Of a stretch of 64,000 bases of DNA, positions 58,225-64,000 are shown piece after piece; the first letter of the stretch is position 1; the number at the start of each line of letters is the position of its first letter. The notes below the pieces were generated by a model. That model was given only the letters and a program-made list of their open reading frames with translations, had not been told where the DNA came from and searched no databases. The stretch comes from Glaesserella australis. Its GTDB lineage: Bacteria > Pseudomonadota > Gammaproteobacteria > Enterobacterales > Pasteurellaceae. The position numbers were made by a program, and so were the translations under genes. The DNA is taken from assembly GCF_003260095.1 (NCBI RefSeq), contig NZ_PTPX01000009.1, forward strand, positions 34,803 through 98,802, read 5' to 3'.

Positions 58225-59073
58225 ATGAATACAGAAAATAAATCTGCAAAAGTAATTAGTTTTATCAATATGAAAGGTGGTGTTGGGAAGACAACATTGT
58301 GTGTAAGTGTTGCTGATTGCTTTTCCAAACAAGGAAAGAAGGTGCTAATTGTAGATGCAGATCCGCAATTTAACTGCACTCAAACCTTCTATGATACAGA
58401 AGAAAAAATAGATGAATATCTTAAAGAAGTCTCTAATGAAAATACTATTCGGAAAATCTTTAAAACCAATAATACATTATATGAAGATTCGGATGAAGCA
58501 GATGCAGAACAGCTTATTAAATCCATTGACGAAAATCTAGATATTGTATTGGGAGATATAAACATTATAAATGAAAACCATAGCGACTCATCTCAAATAC
58601 ATAGACTTAAAAATTTTATTTGTGATAACAAGTTAAGAGATAAATATGATTATATTTTAATTGATTGTCCTCCTACTATTTCAATTTATACGGATGCATC
58701 GCTATTTTGCAGTGACTATTATATTCTTCCGTCTAAAATTGATAAATATTCAGGTTTTGGCACCGCCAATTTAGTAAATGTCGTTAAAGGATTAGTAAAG
58801 AGAGCTAGAATACAAGTACGTCCTCTTGGTATAATATACACTGACACTCCAAAAGAGTTACTAGAGAAGCAAAAAGCTTTGAAAAGAGATATGGAAAGTA
58901 AATTGCCTGATATGTACTTTTTTAATAATCAGTTTCATACAGCGAATGATCTTAAACATTCAGGGCGTGGGAATGTTGCAACCAGATATGCTCGAACAAG
59001 TTCTAATATCGCAAATATATGCGATGAACTTGAGCAGCAATTAAAACAAGGGGGGATAAAAAATGAACGTTAA
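58225..59073 (+). CDS. ParA/MinD-type ATPase in the rex position
   Basis: 282 residues. Deviant Walker A KGGVGKTT (17-24), A'-like VDADPQFNCT and Walker B-like YILIDCPPTIS (about 147) define an intact ParA ATPase. It follows cI by 58 bp with a good ribosome site (AGGTAGGAG) and no terminator, so it should be made in the lysogen. No ParB or parS is recognisable next to it. The prophage is integrated, so plasmid-type partition is unlikely; a role in defence or exclusion together with the two next genes is an inference. Confidence 0.85.
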   Translation: MNTENKSAKVISFINMKGGVGKTTLCVSVADCFSKQGKKVLIVDADPQFNCTQTFYDTEEKIDEYLKEVSNENTIRKIFKTNNTLYEDSDEADAEQLIKSIDENLDIVLGDINIINENHSDSSQIHRLKNFICDNKLRDKYDYILIDCPPTISIYTDASLFCSDYYILPSKIDKYSGFGTANLVNVVKGLVKRARIQVRPLGIIYTDTPKELLEKQKALKRDMESKLPDMYFFNNQFHTANDLKHSGRGNVATRYARTSSNIANICDELEQQLKQGGIKNER

Positions 59074-59437
59074 TTTTAATGAGGAATTAGACCTGCTTAC
59101 AAAAAATAAAAACATCTATTTTTTCTTGGGTTTCCTTGCAAAGGCATTATTTGATAAAAACATTTTTAATAAAAATGAAACAATCAATTTATTTTTAACA
59201 AAAGAAATTAAATTGAATTTAAAACCTTATATTCTTTCTTCAAGAACGCTTATTGTAGCATTTACTATTAAACATATCCTACAAAAAGGATATAAAGAAA
59301 ATATGAGCGTATCGTTATATAATCATATCTTGAGAGTGACAAAAGAAAGGGAAAATGACGAACCAATTAAAATAAGACATAGAAAAAATAAGAAAGATGA
59401 GTCTCTCCAATGGATAACAAAAATCTTGGGCAAATAG
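59063..59437 (+). CDS. Small unknown protein, second gene of the ParA trio
   Basis: 124 residues, Lys/Asn/Ile-rich, predicted mostly helical (FFLGFLAKALFDKNIFNKNE ...) with a basic C-terminus (IRHRKNKKDESLQW). It overlaps parA by 11 bp behind GGGGGG, and overlaps the next gene by 28 bp, so the three are a unit. No family recognised. It could be the ParA partner. Confidence 0.75.
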   Translation: MNVNFNEELDLLTKNKNIYFFLGFLAKALFDKNIFNKNETINLFLTKEIKLNLKPYILSSRTLIVAFTIKHILQKGYKENMSVSLYNHILRVTKERENDEPIKIRHRKNKKDESLQWITKILGK

Positions 59438-60105
59438 AAATGAACTACATTGATGATGATCCGCTCAAAATAAAGCAGCAATTAAGATGGTTTAAAGACC
59501 ATTTCCAAGAAATTGGATATGAAAATTTAAGTATCGTAAACACCATTATAAAACGCATTATTTTCATCAAGGTAAGCACTGCTAAAAGTGACCGATTTAT
59601 GAATAGTATTATTTATGATGCTTTATGTTGTTTGAATAACATCAAAGTAAATCATACTAGATATTTCTATTTTTCTTATCGCTCCTTAATTGAGAATGTG
59701 GCTCGTTGCTGTTTAGAAAAGAGTGCTGATGACGAAACAAGAATAACACCTCTGTTTCAAGCACTTAGAGATAAACTATCCAATCATCAAGTTTATTCTC
59801 AAGATATATATAGCGATTTTATGAAGGAATATTCAGATGCTTGCGGTTATATTCACAACAATCAAGCATCAGGGCTTAATGTTATGCTTAGTTATTCAAA
59901 AATTATGGAGCCAGAACCATTAACATCAGATGAAATTAAATCACTACTAAACCAACTATTATCTCTATTAGAGAATAGCATTAGAGCATTATCATTATGC
60001 AGAAAAGAAGATATGTTAAGAAACATAGGGCGAAACCACCTGTTTATTCCTGAACTACTTCCTAAAACAATCAGTTGCGTTTTTGTTCCAAATCTGAGTC
60101 GATAA
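59410..60105 (+). CDS. Unknown helical protein, third gene of the ParA trio
   Basis: 231 residues. The middle part (YRSLIENVARCCLEKSADDE ... SDACGYIHNNQASG, about 90-160) has the shape of HEPN-like or AbiV-like helical domains (R-x-x-x-E early, IH late), but this is only a pattern impression. An alternative ATG at 59440, just after the stop of the previous gene, would shorten it by 10 residues. It ends at a strong terminator. Function unknown. Confidence 0.75.
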   Translation: MDNKNLGQIEMNYIDDDPLKIKQQLRWFKDHFQEIGYENLSIVNTIIKRIIFIKVSTAKSDRFMNSIIYDALCCLNNIKVNHTRYFYFSYRSLIENVARCCLEKSADDETRITPLFQALRDKLSNHQVYSQDIYSDFMKEYSDACGYIHNNQASGLNVMLSYSKIMEPEPLTSDEIKSLLNQLLSLLENSIRALSLCRKEDMLRNIGRNHLFIPELLPKTISCVFVPNLSR

Positions 60106-60131
60106 CCGCCCACCGTGGCGGTTTTCTTTTA
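60104..60131 (+). terminator. Terminator of the cI-parA operon
   Basis: AACCGCC/GGCGGTT (60104-60110, 60117-60123) with a 6-nt loop, followed by TTCTTTT; it overlaps the stop of the third gene. Confidence 0.85.
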
Positions 60132-60155
60132 TCCCCTACCCCATTTATGCATCAA

Positions 60156-60183
60156 TAAAAAAAGCCACGCAACTGCGTAGCTT
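60156..60183 (-). terminator. Terminator of the leftward VasI-like gene
   Basis: AGCCACGC/GCGTAGCT (60163-60182, one mismatch) is followed on the minus strand by TTTTTTTATT. Confidence 0.75.
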
Positions 60184-60190
60184 TTCTCAA

Positions 60191-60787
60191 TTAAAAATGT
60201 TTCCACTCTAAACCTTGTGTATCAAAGGTGAATTGACCTTTACCATAGTTGTAAAAGCTGGCTTCTACAATCAACTTCTTAGATTTTTTCAATTTATCTA
60301 CAAAGGTTTTCACTGATTTTGCATTTTCAATGAAAATCGTATCATTACTGCCACTATCTGAACCAACCATACGATAGCTTTCTAGTTTACCATCATCAAA
60401 TTTTACAGTAATTTTACAGCTATTAATCATACAACCATTAAACTGCCCATTGATGAAAAACATCACATCATTACCATATTTAGGATCTTTCCTTAATGTT
60501 AAATAGAGTTTTGAACCATGATAAGGAAAACCGAAGTCAACCGCATTAAGAGATGCATTATCAGCTCTGTATGTTGTCGCATTTCTTAACTCATCCTTTT
60601 CCTGTTCATACTCCCATTGTGATTTTTCAACTTTCACTTCATTGGTTTTCTGTTCTGTTTTCAAGAAAACACCGTCATAACACTCAAGACGTTTAGTGCT
60701 ATCTTCGATCTTGGCACAGCTTTCACCTGTTTCTGTTGCTAAGGCAATAGCAGGAAAAAGGCATAAGGTAGTCAGTAGTTTTTTCAT
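60191..60787 (-). CDS. Secreted VasI/TagO-like protein, probable moron
   Basis: 198 residues. Signal peptide MKKLLTTLCLFPAIALA. After it, CAKIEDSTKRLECYDGVF (about 24-41) is the Cys-x-x-I...R-L-x-C-Y/F-D motif of VasI/TagO-like type VI accessory proteins and related periplasmic proteins. A further Cys pair (GCMINSC) is near residue 120. The rest is beta-rich. It is closed by its own terminator and faces the ParA trio. Expression in the lysogen is likely; the role is not known. Confidence 0.7.
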   Translation of the reverse strand: MKKLLTTLCLFPAIALATETGESCAKIEDSTKRLECYDGVFLKTEQKTNEVKVEKSQWEYEQEKDELRNATTYRADNASLNAVDFGFPYHGSKLYLTLRKDPKYGNDVMFFINGQFNGCMINSCKITVKFDDGKLESYRMVGSDSGSNDTIFIENAKSVKTFVDKLKKSKKLIVEASFYNYGKGQFTFDTQGLEWKHF

Positions 60788-60907
60788 AAGTTGTCTCCTT
60801 TACTTGTTTTATTGTATTTTCTTTATTTTCCCATTTACAATTCTACAAGCGGTCACATCTCATCAAATTTTTACAAACCACTTTAGATTTCTAAATGGCA
60901 AAATAAA

Positions 60908-60930
60908 AGCGGGATCACTCCCGCTCTTAT
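60908..60930 (-). terminator. Terminator after the 72-aa gene
   Basis: AGCGGGA/TCCCGCT (60908-60925) with a 4-nt loop; the minus strand continues TTTTATTTT. It separates the 72-residue gene from the VasI-like gene to its left. Confidence 0.8.
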
Positions 60931-60932
60931 CG

Positions 60933-61151
60933 TTAATGGATTTCTATTCCTCTTGCGACCCACTCGGCCTGAACATCGTATGCTTCTCCTAATACGTCAT
61001 ACAATAAGCCAAATACACAGTTCATTTCACCAACAGGGATCGAACTCAAATCTGTTTTCTCTAAAACACCTAACAGCGCAACAATATTTTCGATCCGTTT
61101 CGTTGAAAAATACAAACTATCAACACTGTCATTGATAACAAACTTCTCCAT
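60933..61151 (-). CDS. 72-residue protein under LexA-box control, candidate induction factor
   Basis: MEKFVINDSVDSLYFSTKRI..., small and acidic, with no recognised family. AAGGAGGAAG stands before the ATG. A TATAAT (61170-61175) and a perfect LexA-type box lie just upstream, so the gene should be SOS-induced. It is a single-gene unit with its own terminator, next to the OL-like operators. By analogy with LexA-controlled antirepressors of other prophages (Tum of phage 186, the Gifsy/Fels-2 antirepressors) it could relieve CI repression; this is inference. Confidence 0.7.
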   Translation of the reverse strand: MEKFVINDSVDSLYFSTKRIENIVALLGVLEKTDLSSIPVGEMNCVFGLLYDVLGEAYDVQAEWVARGIEIH

Positions 61152-61169
61152 TTCAACTTCCTCCTTTTT

Positions 61170-61192
61170 ATTATAACTGTTTTTTTGAACAG
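61170..61192 (-). promoter_or_regulatory. LexA box (CTGT-N8-ACAG) over the promoter of the 72-aa gene
   Basis: CTGTTTTTTTGAACAG (61177-61192) fits the LexA consensus CTGT-N8-ACAG exactly, with AT-rich flanks. It fills the spacer upstream of the leftward -10 TATAAT (61170-61175), so LexA would block the promoter. Confidence 0.75.
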
Positions 61193-61350
61193 TATATTTT
61201 ATAGCAACATTTAGTTCAACTAGCTAGCGTTCAATAGATTAAAAAACAATCTCACCAAGTAAGAAATAAAACAAATAGGTTAAAATTTAATCAATCAAAA
61301 AATTAAATATCGTTTAAAAACAAATAGTTGCAAAAAACCATTAACAACTT

Positions 61351-61392
61351 AAACATTTTGATGTTGATTTTTCTTAAACACAATGTTTAAAT
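61351..61392 (+). promoter_or_regulatory. Second immunity operator cluster and rightward promoter (OL/pL equivalent)
   Basis: AAACATTTTGATG (61351-61363) and AAACACAATGTTT (61376-61388) share the palindrome of the cI-cro operators. A rightward promoter TTGATT-17-TTAAAT (-35 at 61364-61369, -10 at 61387-61392) holds the second site between its elements. It would drive the boxA/tRNA leader and the ssb operon. Confidence 0.6.
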
Positions 61393-61429
61393 TGTCACAT
61401 AAACAAAACCGAGTCCCAACAAGGTTTCT

Positions 61430-61440
61430 TGCTCTTTAAA
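61430..61440 (+). promoter_or_regulatory. boxA-like antitermination sequence
   Basis: TGCTCTTTAAA is the boxA of bacterial rRNA leaders (TGCTCTTTA), bound by NusB-S10. It lies about 40 nt after the predicted start of the rightward early transcript, where lambda has nutL. Confidence 0.65.
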
Positions 61441-61956
61441 AATTTTACTCAAAAACACCTCAAGCGGTCAATAAGTGCAGATGCTTAAATTTGCGGATTG
61501 AAAGCCCCGTAGGCTGATTGAACGTTTAGTCTTATGTGAAAAACTGCCGTGACGGCAGATTGGCAACAGAACCATTGAGGTGCAACTAACCCATTGTTGA
61601 CAAGTTTGCCAGTGAGTGGAACGGATAGTGGGGGCAGAACCACATTTTTTGGTCTGTTTTTTAGTTGGTGAACAATGAAAAAGCAACAGACAGCAAACGT
61701 TAGCTAAAAACGTGACAGCTCGGAGAGACGGCTGACCATCTCGTTGAACTCAACGAAATGGCTATCGAGGCTTAGCGTTGAGCTAGCGTAGCAAATCAAC
61801 GCTTCAATGGACTTAACATGGTAGTTAAGTTTGCTCAAAGATTTAGTCACTACGAGCTATCTCAGTAGAGGTCCTGACAAGGGATGACGACCCAAATTTT
61901 TAAATGTACTCTCTTCGCTCGACTGTGGCGAGTATAAATAATTCACAGTCACCATC
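61441..61956 (+). ncRNA. Hairpin-rich noncoding leader RNA, undescribed
   Basis: About 515 nt without a credible gene between boxA and the tRNA. Many perfect hairpins: CTGCCG-TGA-CGGCAG (about 61546), CGTTG-AACT-CAACG (about 61743), AGCGTTGA...TCAACGCT (about 61767-61800), ACTTAAC-6-GTTAAGT (about 61810), GACTGTG...CACAGTC (61921-61950). It could be a processive antitermination RNA, a tRNA precursor or a regulatory RNA. It is not an RNA family I recognise. Confidence 0.5.
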
Positions 61957-62034
61957 GACCGAATAGTTCAAATCGGATAGAGCAACTGCCTTCTAAGCAG
62001 TATGTTGTGGGTTCAAATCCCACTGCGGTCGCCA
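61957..62034 (+). tRNA. tRNA-Arg(UCU), prophage-encoded
   Basis: A 78-nt cloverleaf: acceptor GACCGAA/TGCGGTC (one A-G mismatch at the sixth pair), D-stem GTTC/GAGC with GG in the loop, anticodon stem ACTGC/GCAGT with loop CTTCTAA (anticodon TCT), T-arm GTGGG-TTCAAAT-CCCAC, discriminator G and encoded CCA. It reads AGA/AGG codons, frequent in the AT-rich phage genes. Its last four bases are also the start of a 20-bp stem. Confidence 0.88.
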
Positions 62035-62132
62035 TTCAAAACCGCATTTAGAGATCCGCTAAAGGTCTGGGTAATAGCGCTGTTACCAAATCAAGGATAA
62101 CTAAGCCAGAACTAAGTGCGGTTTTGAATGGC
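62031..62132 (+). repeat. 20-bp inverted repeat overlapping the tRNA 3' end
   Basis: Left arm 62031-62050 begins with the tRNA GCCA; right arm 62113-62132 is its complement except for one G-U pair. The 62-nt loop holds another hairpin (GGTAA...TTACC). The right arm includes AAGTGCGGT (62114-62122), the H. influenzae-type uptake core. No T-run follows, so it is not an ordinary terminator. Confidence 0.8.
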
Positions 62133-62153
62133 AACAAACAAAAGAGATTAATA

Positions 62154-62384
62154 ATGGAAACCGAAAATTATGAAATGGTTAAAAAGATTATTCTTAATGA
62201 CCAGCTTGAACAGCCTGAGAAGTTAAAACTATTAGTAATAAAAAACAGCCTGTCTGACTTAGATAAAGAACGAATTAAACAGGCTGTTTTGGAAAGTGTA
62301 TCAAGAAAAACTGATTATCCACCAGATGAATTAGCAAAACTCACTTGTAAAGCTATCTATCTGATTGATTCTTATGAGAATTAA
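62154..62384 (+). CDS. Small acidic phage protein, function unknown
   Basis: 76 residues from the ATG at 62154 (METENYEMVKKIILNDQLEQ...). Helical and charged, no family recognised. The frame opens at a TTG in the inverted repeat, which is a less likely start. It is first in the rightward early operon and overlaps the convergent 73-residue gene by 32 bp. Confidence 0.6.
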   Translation: METENYEMVKKIILNDQLEQPEKLKLLVIKNSLSDLDKERIKQAVLESVSRKTDYPPDELAKLTCKAIYLIDSYEN

Positions 62385-62574
62385 AAATCATTGGTAATGA
62401 TACACCATCGTCTATTGACTCAAATCTACTTGAAAGAGTCTCGATAAAGTCAGCAAGAGAATTTGCGTTTTCCTTATCTAAGCAAAGAAAAGACGATGCT
62501 GTCGAAGCATTTGAAGCTTTTAAAATATCTCTTGCGAAAAGCAAAGCAAGTGAGTCAGCAGATGACTTGTTCAT
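62353..62574 (-). CDS. 73-residue phage protein on the opposite strand, function unknown
   Basis: MNKSSADSLALLFARDILKA..., helical, no family recognised. It has a strong ribosome site (GAGGAG) and its own promoter (TTGTAT-17-TATAAT). It opposes the early operon and overlaps the end of the 76-residue gene, so antisense effects are possible. Confidence 0.6.
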   Translation of the reverse strand: MNKSSADSLALLFARDILKASNASTASSFLCLDKENANSLADFIETLSSRFESIDDGVSLPMIFNSHKNQSDR

Positions 62575-62598
62575 AATGTTTTCTCCTCTTGATTAAAA

Positions 62599-62643
62599 TG
62601 TAGTCGCAGAAAACATTATATTCCTCGGTGTAGTCGCATACAA
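62599..62643 (-). promoter_or_regulatory. Promoter of the 73-aa gene with duplicated TGCGACTACA operator
   Basis: On the minus strand: -35 TTGTAT (62638-62643), 17-bp spacer, -10 TATAAT (62615-62620). TGCGACTACA occurs twice, exactly 30 bp apart (62629-62638 and 62599-62608), on either side of the -10. This looks like a direct-repeat operator. Confidence 0.6.
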
Positions 62644-62734
62644 GAGGCGAGTTCCCGATCTCGTCAAAATCGGACTGAACAAAAGTGTATGCGGTAAGCA
62701 CTTAAAACACCCGTAATCATAATGATGATCCGTT

Positions 62735-62763
62735 AGCCCACTGTAACAGGTGGGCGTTTTTTT
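62735..62763 (+). terminator. Terminator before the 66-aa gene
   Basis: GCCCAC/GTGGGC (62736-62755) with an 8-nt loop, followed by GTTTTTTT. It would stop the rightward early transcript unless antiterminated. The 150 bp upstream of it (62644-62734) hold no gene I can see. Confidence 0.8.
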
Positions 62764-62775
62764 AGGAGACAAAAC

Positions 62776-62976
62776 ATGAACACACTAACTAATCTACTTT
62801 GGGCAATCGTCTTGGCTGTTGGGTTGTCTCTCGCAATGACTGCTGCAGGTATTACCCTAAATGATGACTACGATGGTAAACAAGTAGTGTCACTGCTTGA
62901 ATGCCAAGATCTTGGACAAAAAGCAGTAACTAAACCAAACGGCATTTTCTTTCAACAATCCTTAACCTGTGAATAG
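62776..62976 (+). CDS. Small membrane or exported phage protein
   Basis: 66 residues with a hydrophobic N-terminus (LLWAIVLAVGLSLAMTAAGI, about 7-26) and two Cys in the short C-terminal part. Could be an inner-membrane or secreted peptide. TTAGGAGAC is the ribosome site, directly after the terminator. No family recognised. Confidence 0.6.
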   Translation: MNTLTNLLWAIVLAVGLSLAMTAAGITLNDDYDGKQVVSLLECQDLGQKAVTKPNGIFFQQSLTCE

Positions 62977-62978
62977 CT

Positions 62979-63254
62979 ATGAAGAAACGGACTTATACCA
63001 TCAAGCCTTGTATTGTTGCTCTCCCCAACGGAAACCGTGAACAACAAGGCTATCTCGTCACAAATAACTACGATAGCTGGCAAGCAAGCCACGGCACAAT
63101 CTGCCTATGTCAAAGTGCAGTGATGCGACGTGAACAAATACGAAGTATGACCCGCCAAAAAGAGCAAATCTATAATAAAGATTGGTGTGTCGCCTATGAA
63201 GATTGTCAACCAACTCAGGAGATTACAAATGTCAGATTGGAAATATATCGATGA
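62979..63254 (+). CDS. Phage protein, function unknown
   Basis: 91 residues (MKKRTYTIKPCIVALPNGNR...), starting 2 bp after the previous stop and overlapping the next gene by 26 bp. Five Cys and many basic residues; no family recognised. Confidence 0.6.
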   Translation: MKKRTYTIKPCIVALPNGNREQQGYLVTNNYDSWQASHGTICLCQSAVMRREQIRSMTRQKEQIYNKDWCVAYEDCQPTQEITNVRLEIYR

Positions 63255-63492
63255 AGAAAAACCCACTCAAGATGGCAAATATTTAGTTGTTGCCATTGTT
63301 GGTAAGAAAAAAGGAGACCGAAAGAACTTTGTTTTCTTAAGCGAATGGGAGAGCGAAAAGCAAGCATTTAGCTACGATTTAATCATTAAAGATCGAAACC
63401 AAGAAAAAGAATATCCGTTGATCCACGCCTGGATGAGTTATAAACAACCGCCATCACCTAAAAAACAGGAGAATGCTGAATGTCAGGAGTAA
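63229..63492 (+). CDS. DUF551-like phage protein
   Basis: 87 residues from the ATG at 63229 (AGGAGATTAC upstream). [20 protein letters not shown] at the start and [13 protein letters not shown] near the end follow the DUF551 pattern (W-x-x-x-x-E-x-x-P ... W-M-x-x-P-x-P). Function unknown; common in early operons of temperate phages. Confidence 0.65.
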   Translation: MSDWKYIDEEKPTQDGKYLVVAIVGKKKGDRKNFVFLSEWESEKQAFSYDLIIKDRNQEKEYPLIHAWMSYKQPPSPKKQENAECQE

Positions 63493-63932
63493 ATAAAGTC
63501 ATCATCTTAGGTCGATTAGGGAATGCCCCTGAGTTACGCACATTACCCAATGGCGATCCCGTTGCTCGTATTAGTGTCGCAACATCTGAAACTTGGATAG
63601 ATAAACAAAGTGGCGAAAAAAAGGAAAATACGGAATGGCACACTGTTATTGCATTTCGTAAGCTCGCTGAAATATTTGAGAAGTACTTAAAAAAAGGTTC
63701 TCAAATTTATGTTGAAGGCAAGCTCCGCACACGCAAATGGCAAGCACAAGACGGTACAGACCGCTACACCACTGAAATTATCACCGATCAATTACAAATG
63801 CTCGGCAATGCTCAAAGTAATAATAACTGGGCACAAGAGCCACAGGGTAAACCACCAAGCCAAAACCACCGCCAAGATGACATTTTGTCAGAAGATGAAA
63901 AACGGGATTTTGATTCGGACATACCGTTCTGA
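63480..63932 (+). CDS. ssb: Phage single-stranded DNA-binding protein
   Basis: 150 residues. The OB fold ([20 protein letters not shown]...[20 protein letters not shown]) covers about 1-110. A Gln/Asn-rich linker and the acidic tip DSDIPF follow, which binds host replication and repair partners. It is shorter than chromosomal SSB, as usual for phage copies. It overlaps the DUF551-like gene by 13 bp and leads the recombination part of the operon, which continues past the window. Confidence 0.92.
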   Translation: MSGVNKVIILGRLGNAPELRTLPNGDPVARISVATSETWIDKQSGEKKENTEWHTVIAFRKLAEIFEKYLKKGSQIYVEGKLRTRKWQAQDGTDRYTTEIITDQLQMLGNAQSNNNWAQEPQGKPPSQNHRQDDILSEDEKRDFDSDIPF

Positions 63933-64000
63933 AATCCATATACAGAAATTATGTAAAAATACATCATAGAAACCAGAGAGAAGCCTTATAAAATAAGACT

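Noticed and set aside
59410..60105. Firm assignment of the third ParA-trio gene as a HEPN RNase.
   Set aside because: Only a loose pattern (R/E early and IHNN late) is visible; no R-x4-6-H motif could be placed with confidence.
61468..61686. A 72-codon leftward reading frame in the noncoding leader.
   Set aside because: Composition rich in Cys, Ser, Thr and His is not protein-like, there is no ribosome site, and it opposes the structured RNA.
62031..62132. The 20-bp inverted repeat as a transcription terminator.
   Set aside because: No T-run follows, the loop is 62 nt long and a gene starts 22 bp later.

Overview
The window is about 64 kb of a Pasteurellaceae chromosome. The core genes read as Haemophilus/Actinobacillus-type proteins. 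The 9-mer ACAAGCGGT (or its complement) recurs in genes and gaps, for example at about 4142, 6534, 8934, 13571, 17141, 21366, 35199, 41232, 46702 and 60850. That is the uptake signal of the Actinobacillus pleuropneumoniae/Mannheimia/Bibersteinia side of the family, not the Haemophilus influenzae form AAGTGCGGT. The genus cannot be fixed from this sequence alone.

Host part, 1-23.9 kb: ilvIH (branched-chain amino acids; ilvI is cut by the window edge), then polA and aroA leftward. An ArgR-type double operator stands in front of argC-argJ-argB-argD. The glycogen operon glgB-glgX-glgC-glgA follows, with a 25-bp nested palindromic repeat between glgB and glgX and no glgP after glgA. Next are guaB and guaA, separated by a lipoprotein gene, a DUF1919 gene and an AT-rich NYN/OST-HTH gene.

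Prophage part, about 23.9 kb to beyond the right edge: a lambda/HK97-like siphophage prophage sits just downstream of guaA, with a P4-type integrase at its left end next to a cluster of GACGGTA-like repeats. An IS481-family element with a broken transposase lies behind the integrase. Structural genes run leftward from the right: terminase, portal, protease, capsid, head-tail joining, tail tube, G/GT with an A AAA AAC slippery site, tape measure (frameshifted by a 7-bp duplication), M-L-K-I-J, and two small genes including a phospholipase A2-like one. To the right are lysis genes, a candidate late promoter with terminator, a Q-like gene, RusA, DUF968, P- and O-like replication genes with an internal repeat cluster, an antirepressor-like gene, YmfL, a Cro-like gene and the CI-like repressor.

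The immunity region is the richest part. CI is followed, in the position of lambda rexAB, by a ParA ATPase and two overlapping unknown genes that end at a terminator. Then come, leftward, a VasI-like secreted protein and a 72-aa protein behind a perfect CTGT-N8-ACAG LexA box. A second operator cluster (the OL equivalent) follows, then an rRNA-like boxA, about 500 nt of hairpin-rich noncoding sequence, a tRNA-Arg(UCU), and a 20-bp stem that pairs with the tRNA 3' end. The rightward early operon then leads to ssb. Several accessory genes have their own promoters and terminators, the usual mark of prophage 'morons'. The best candidates for an undescribed system are the CI-ParA trio, the LexA-box 72-aa gene and the structured RNA/tRNA leader.
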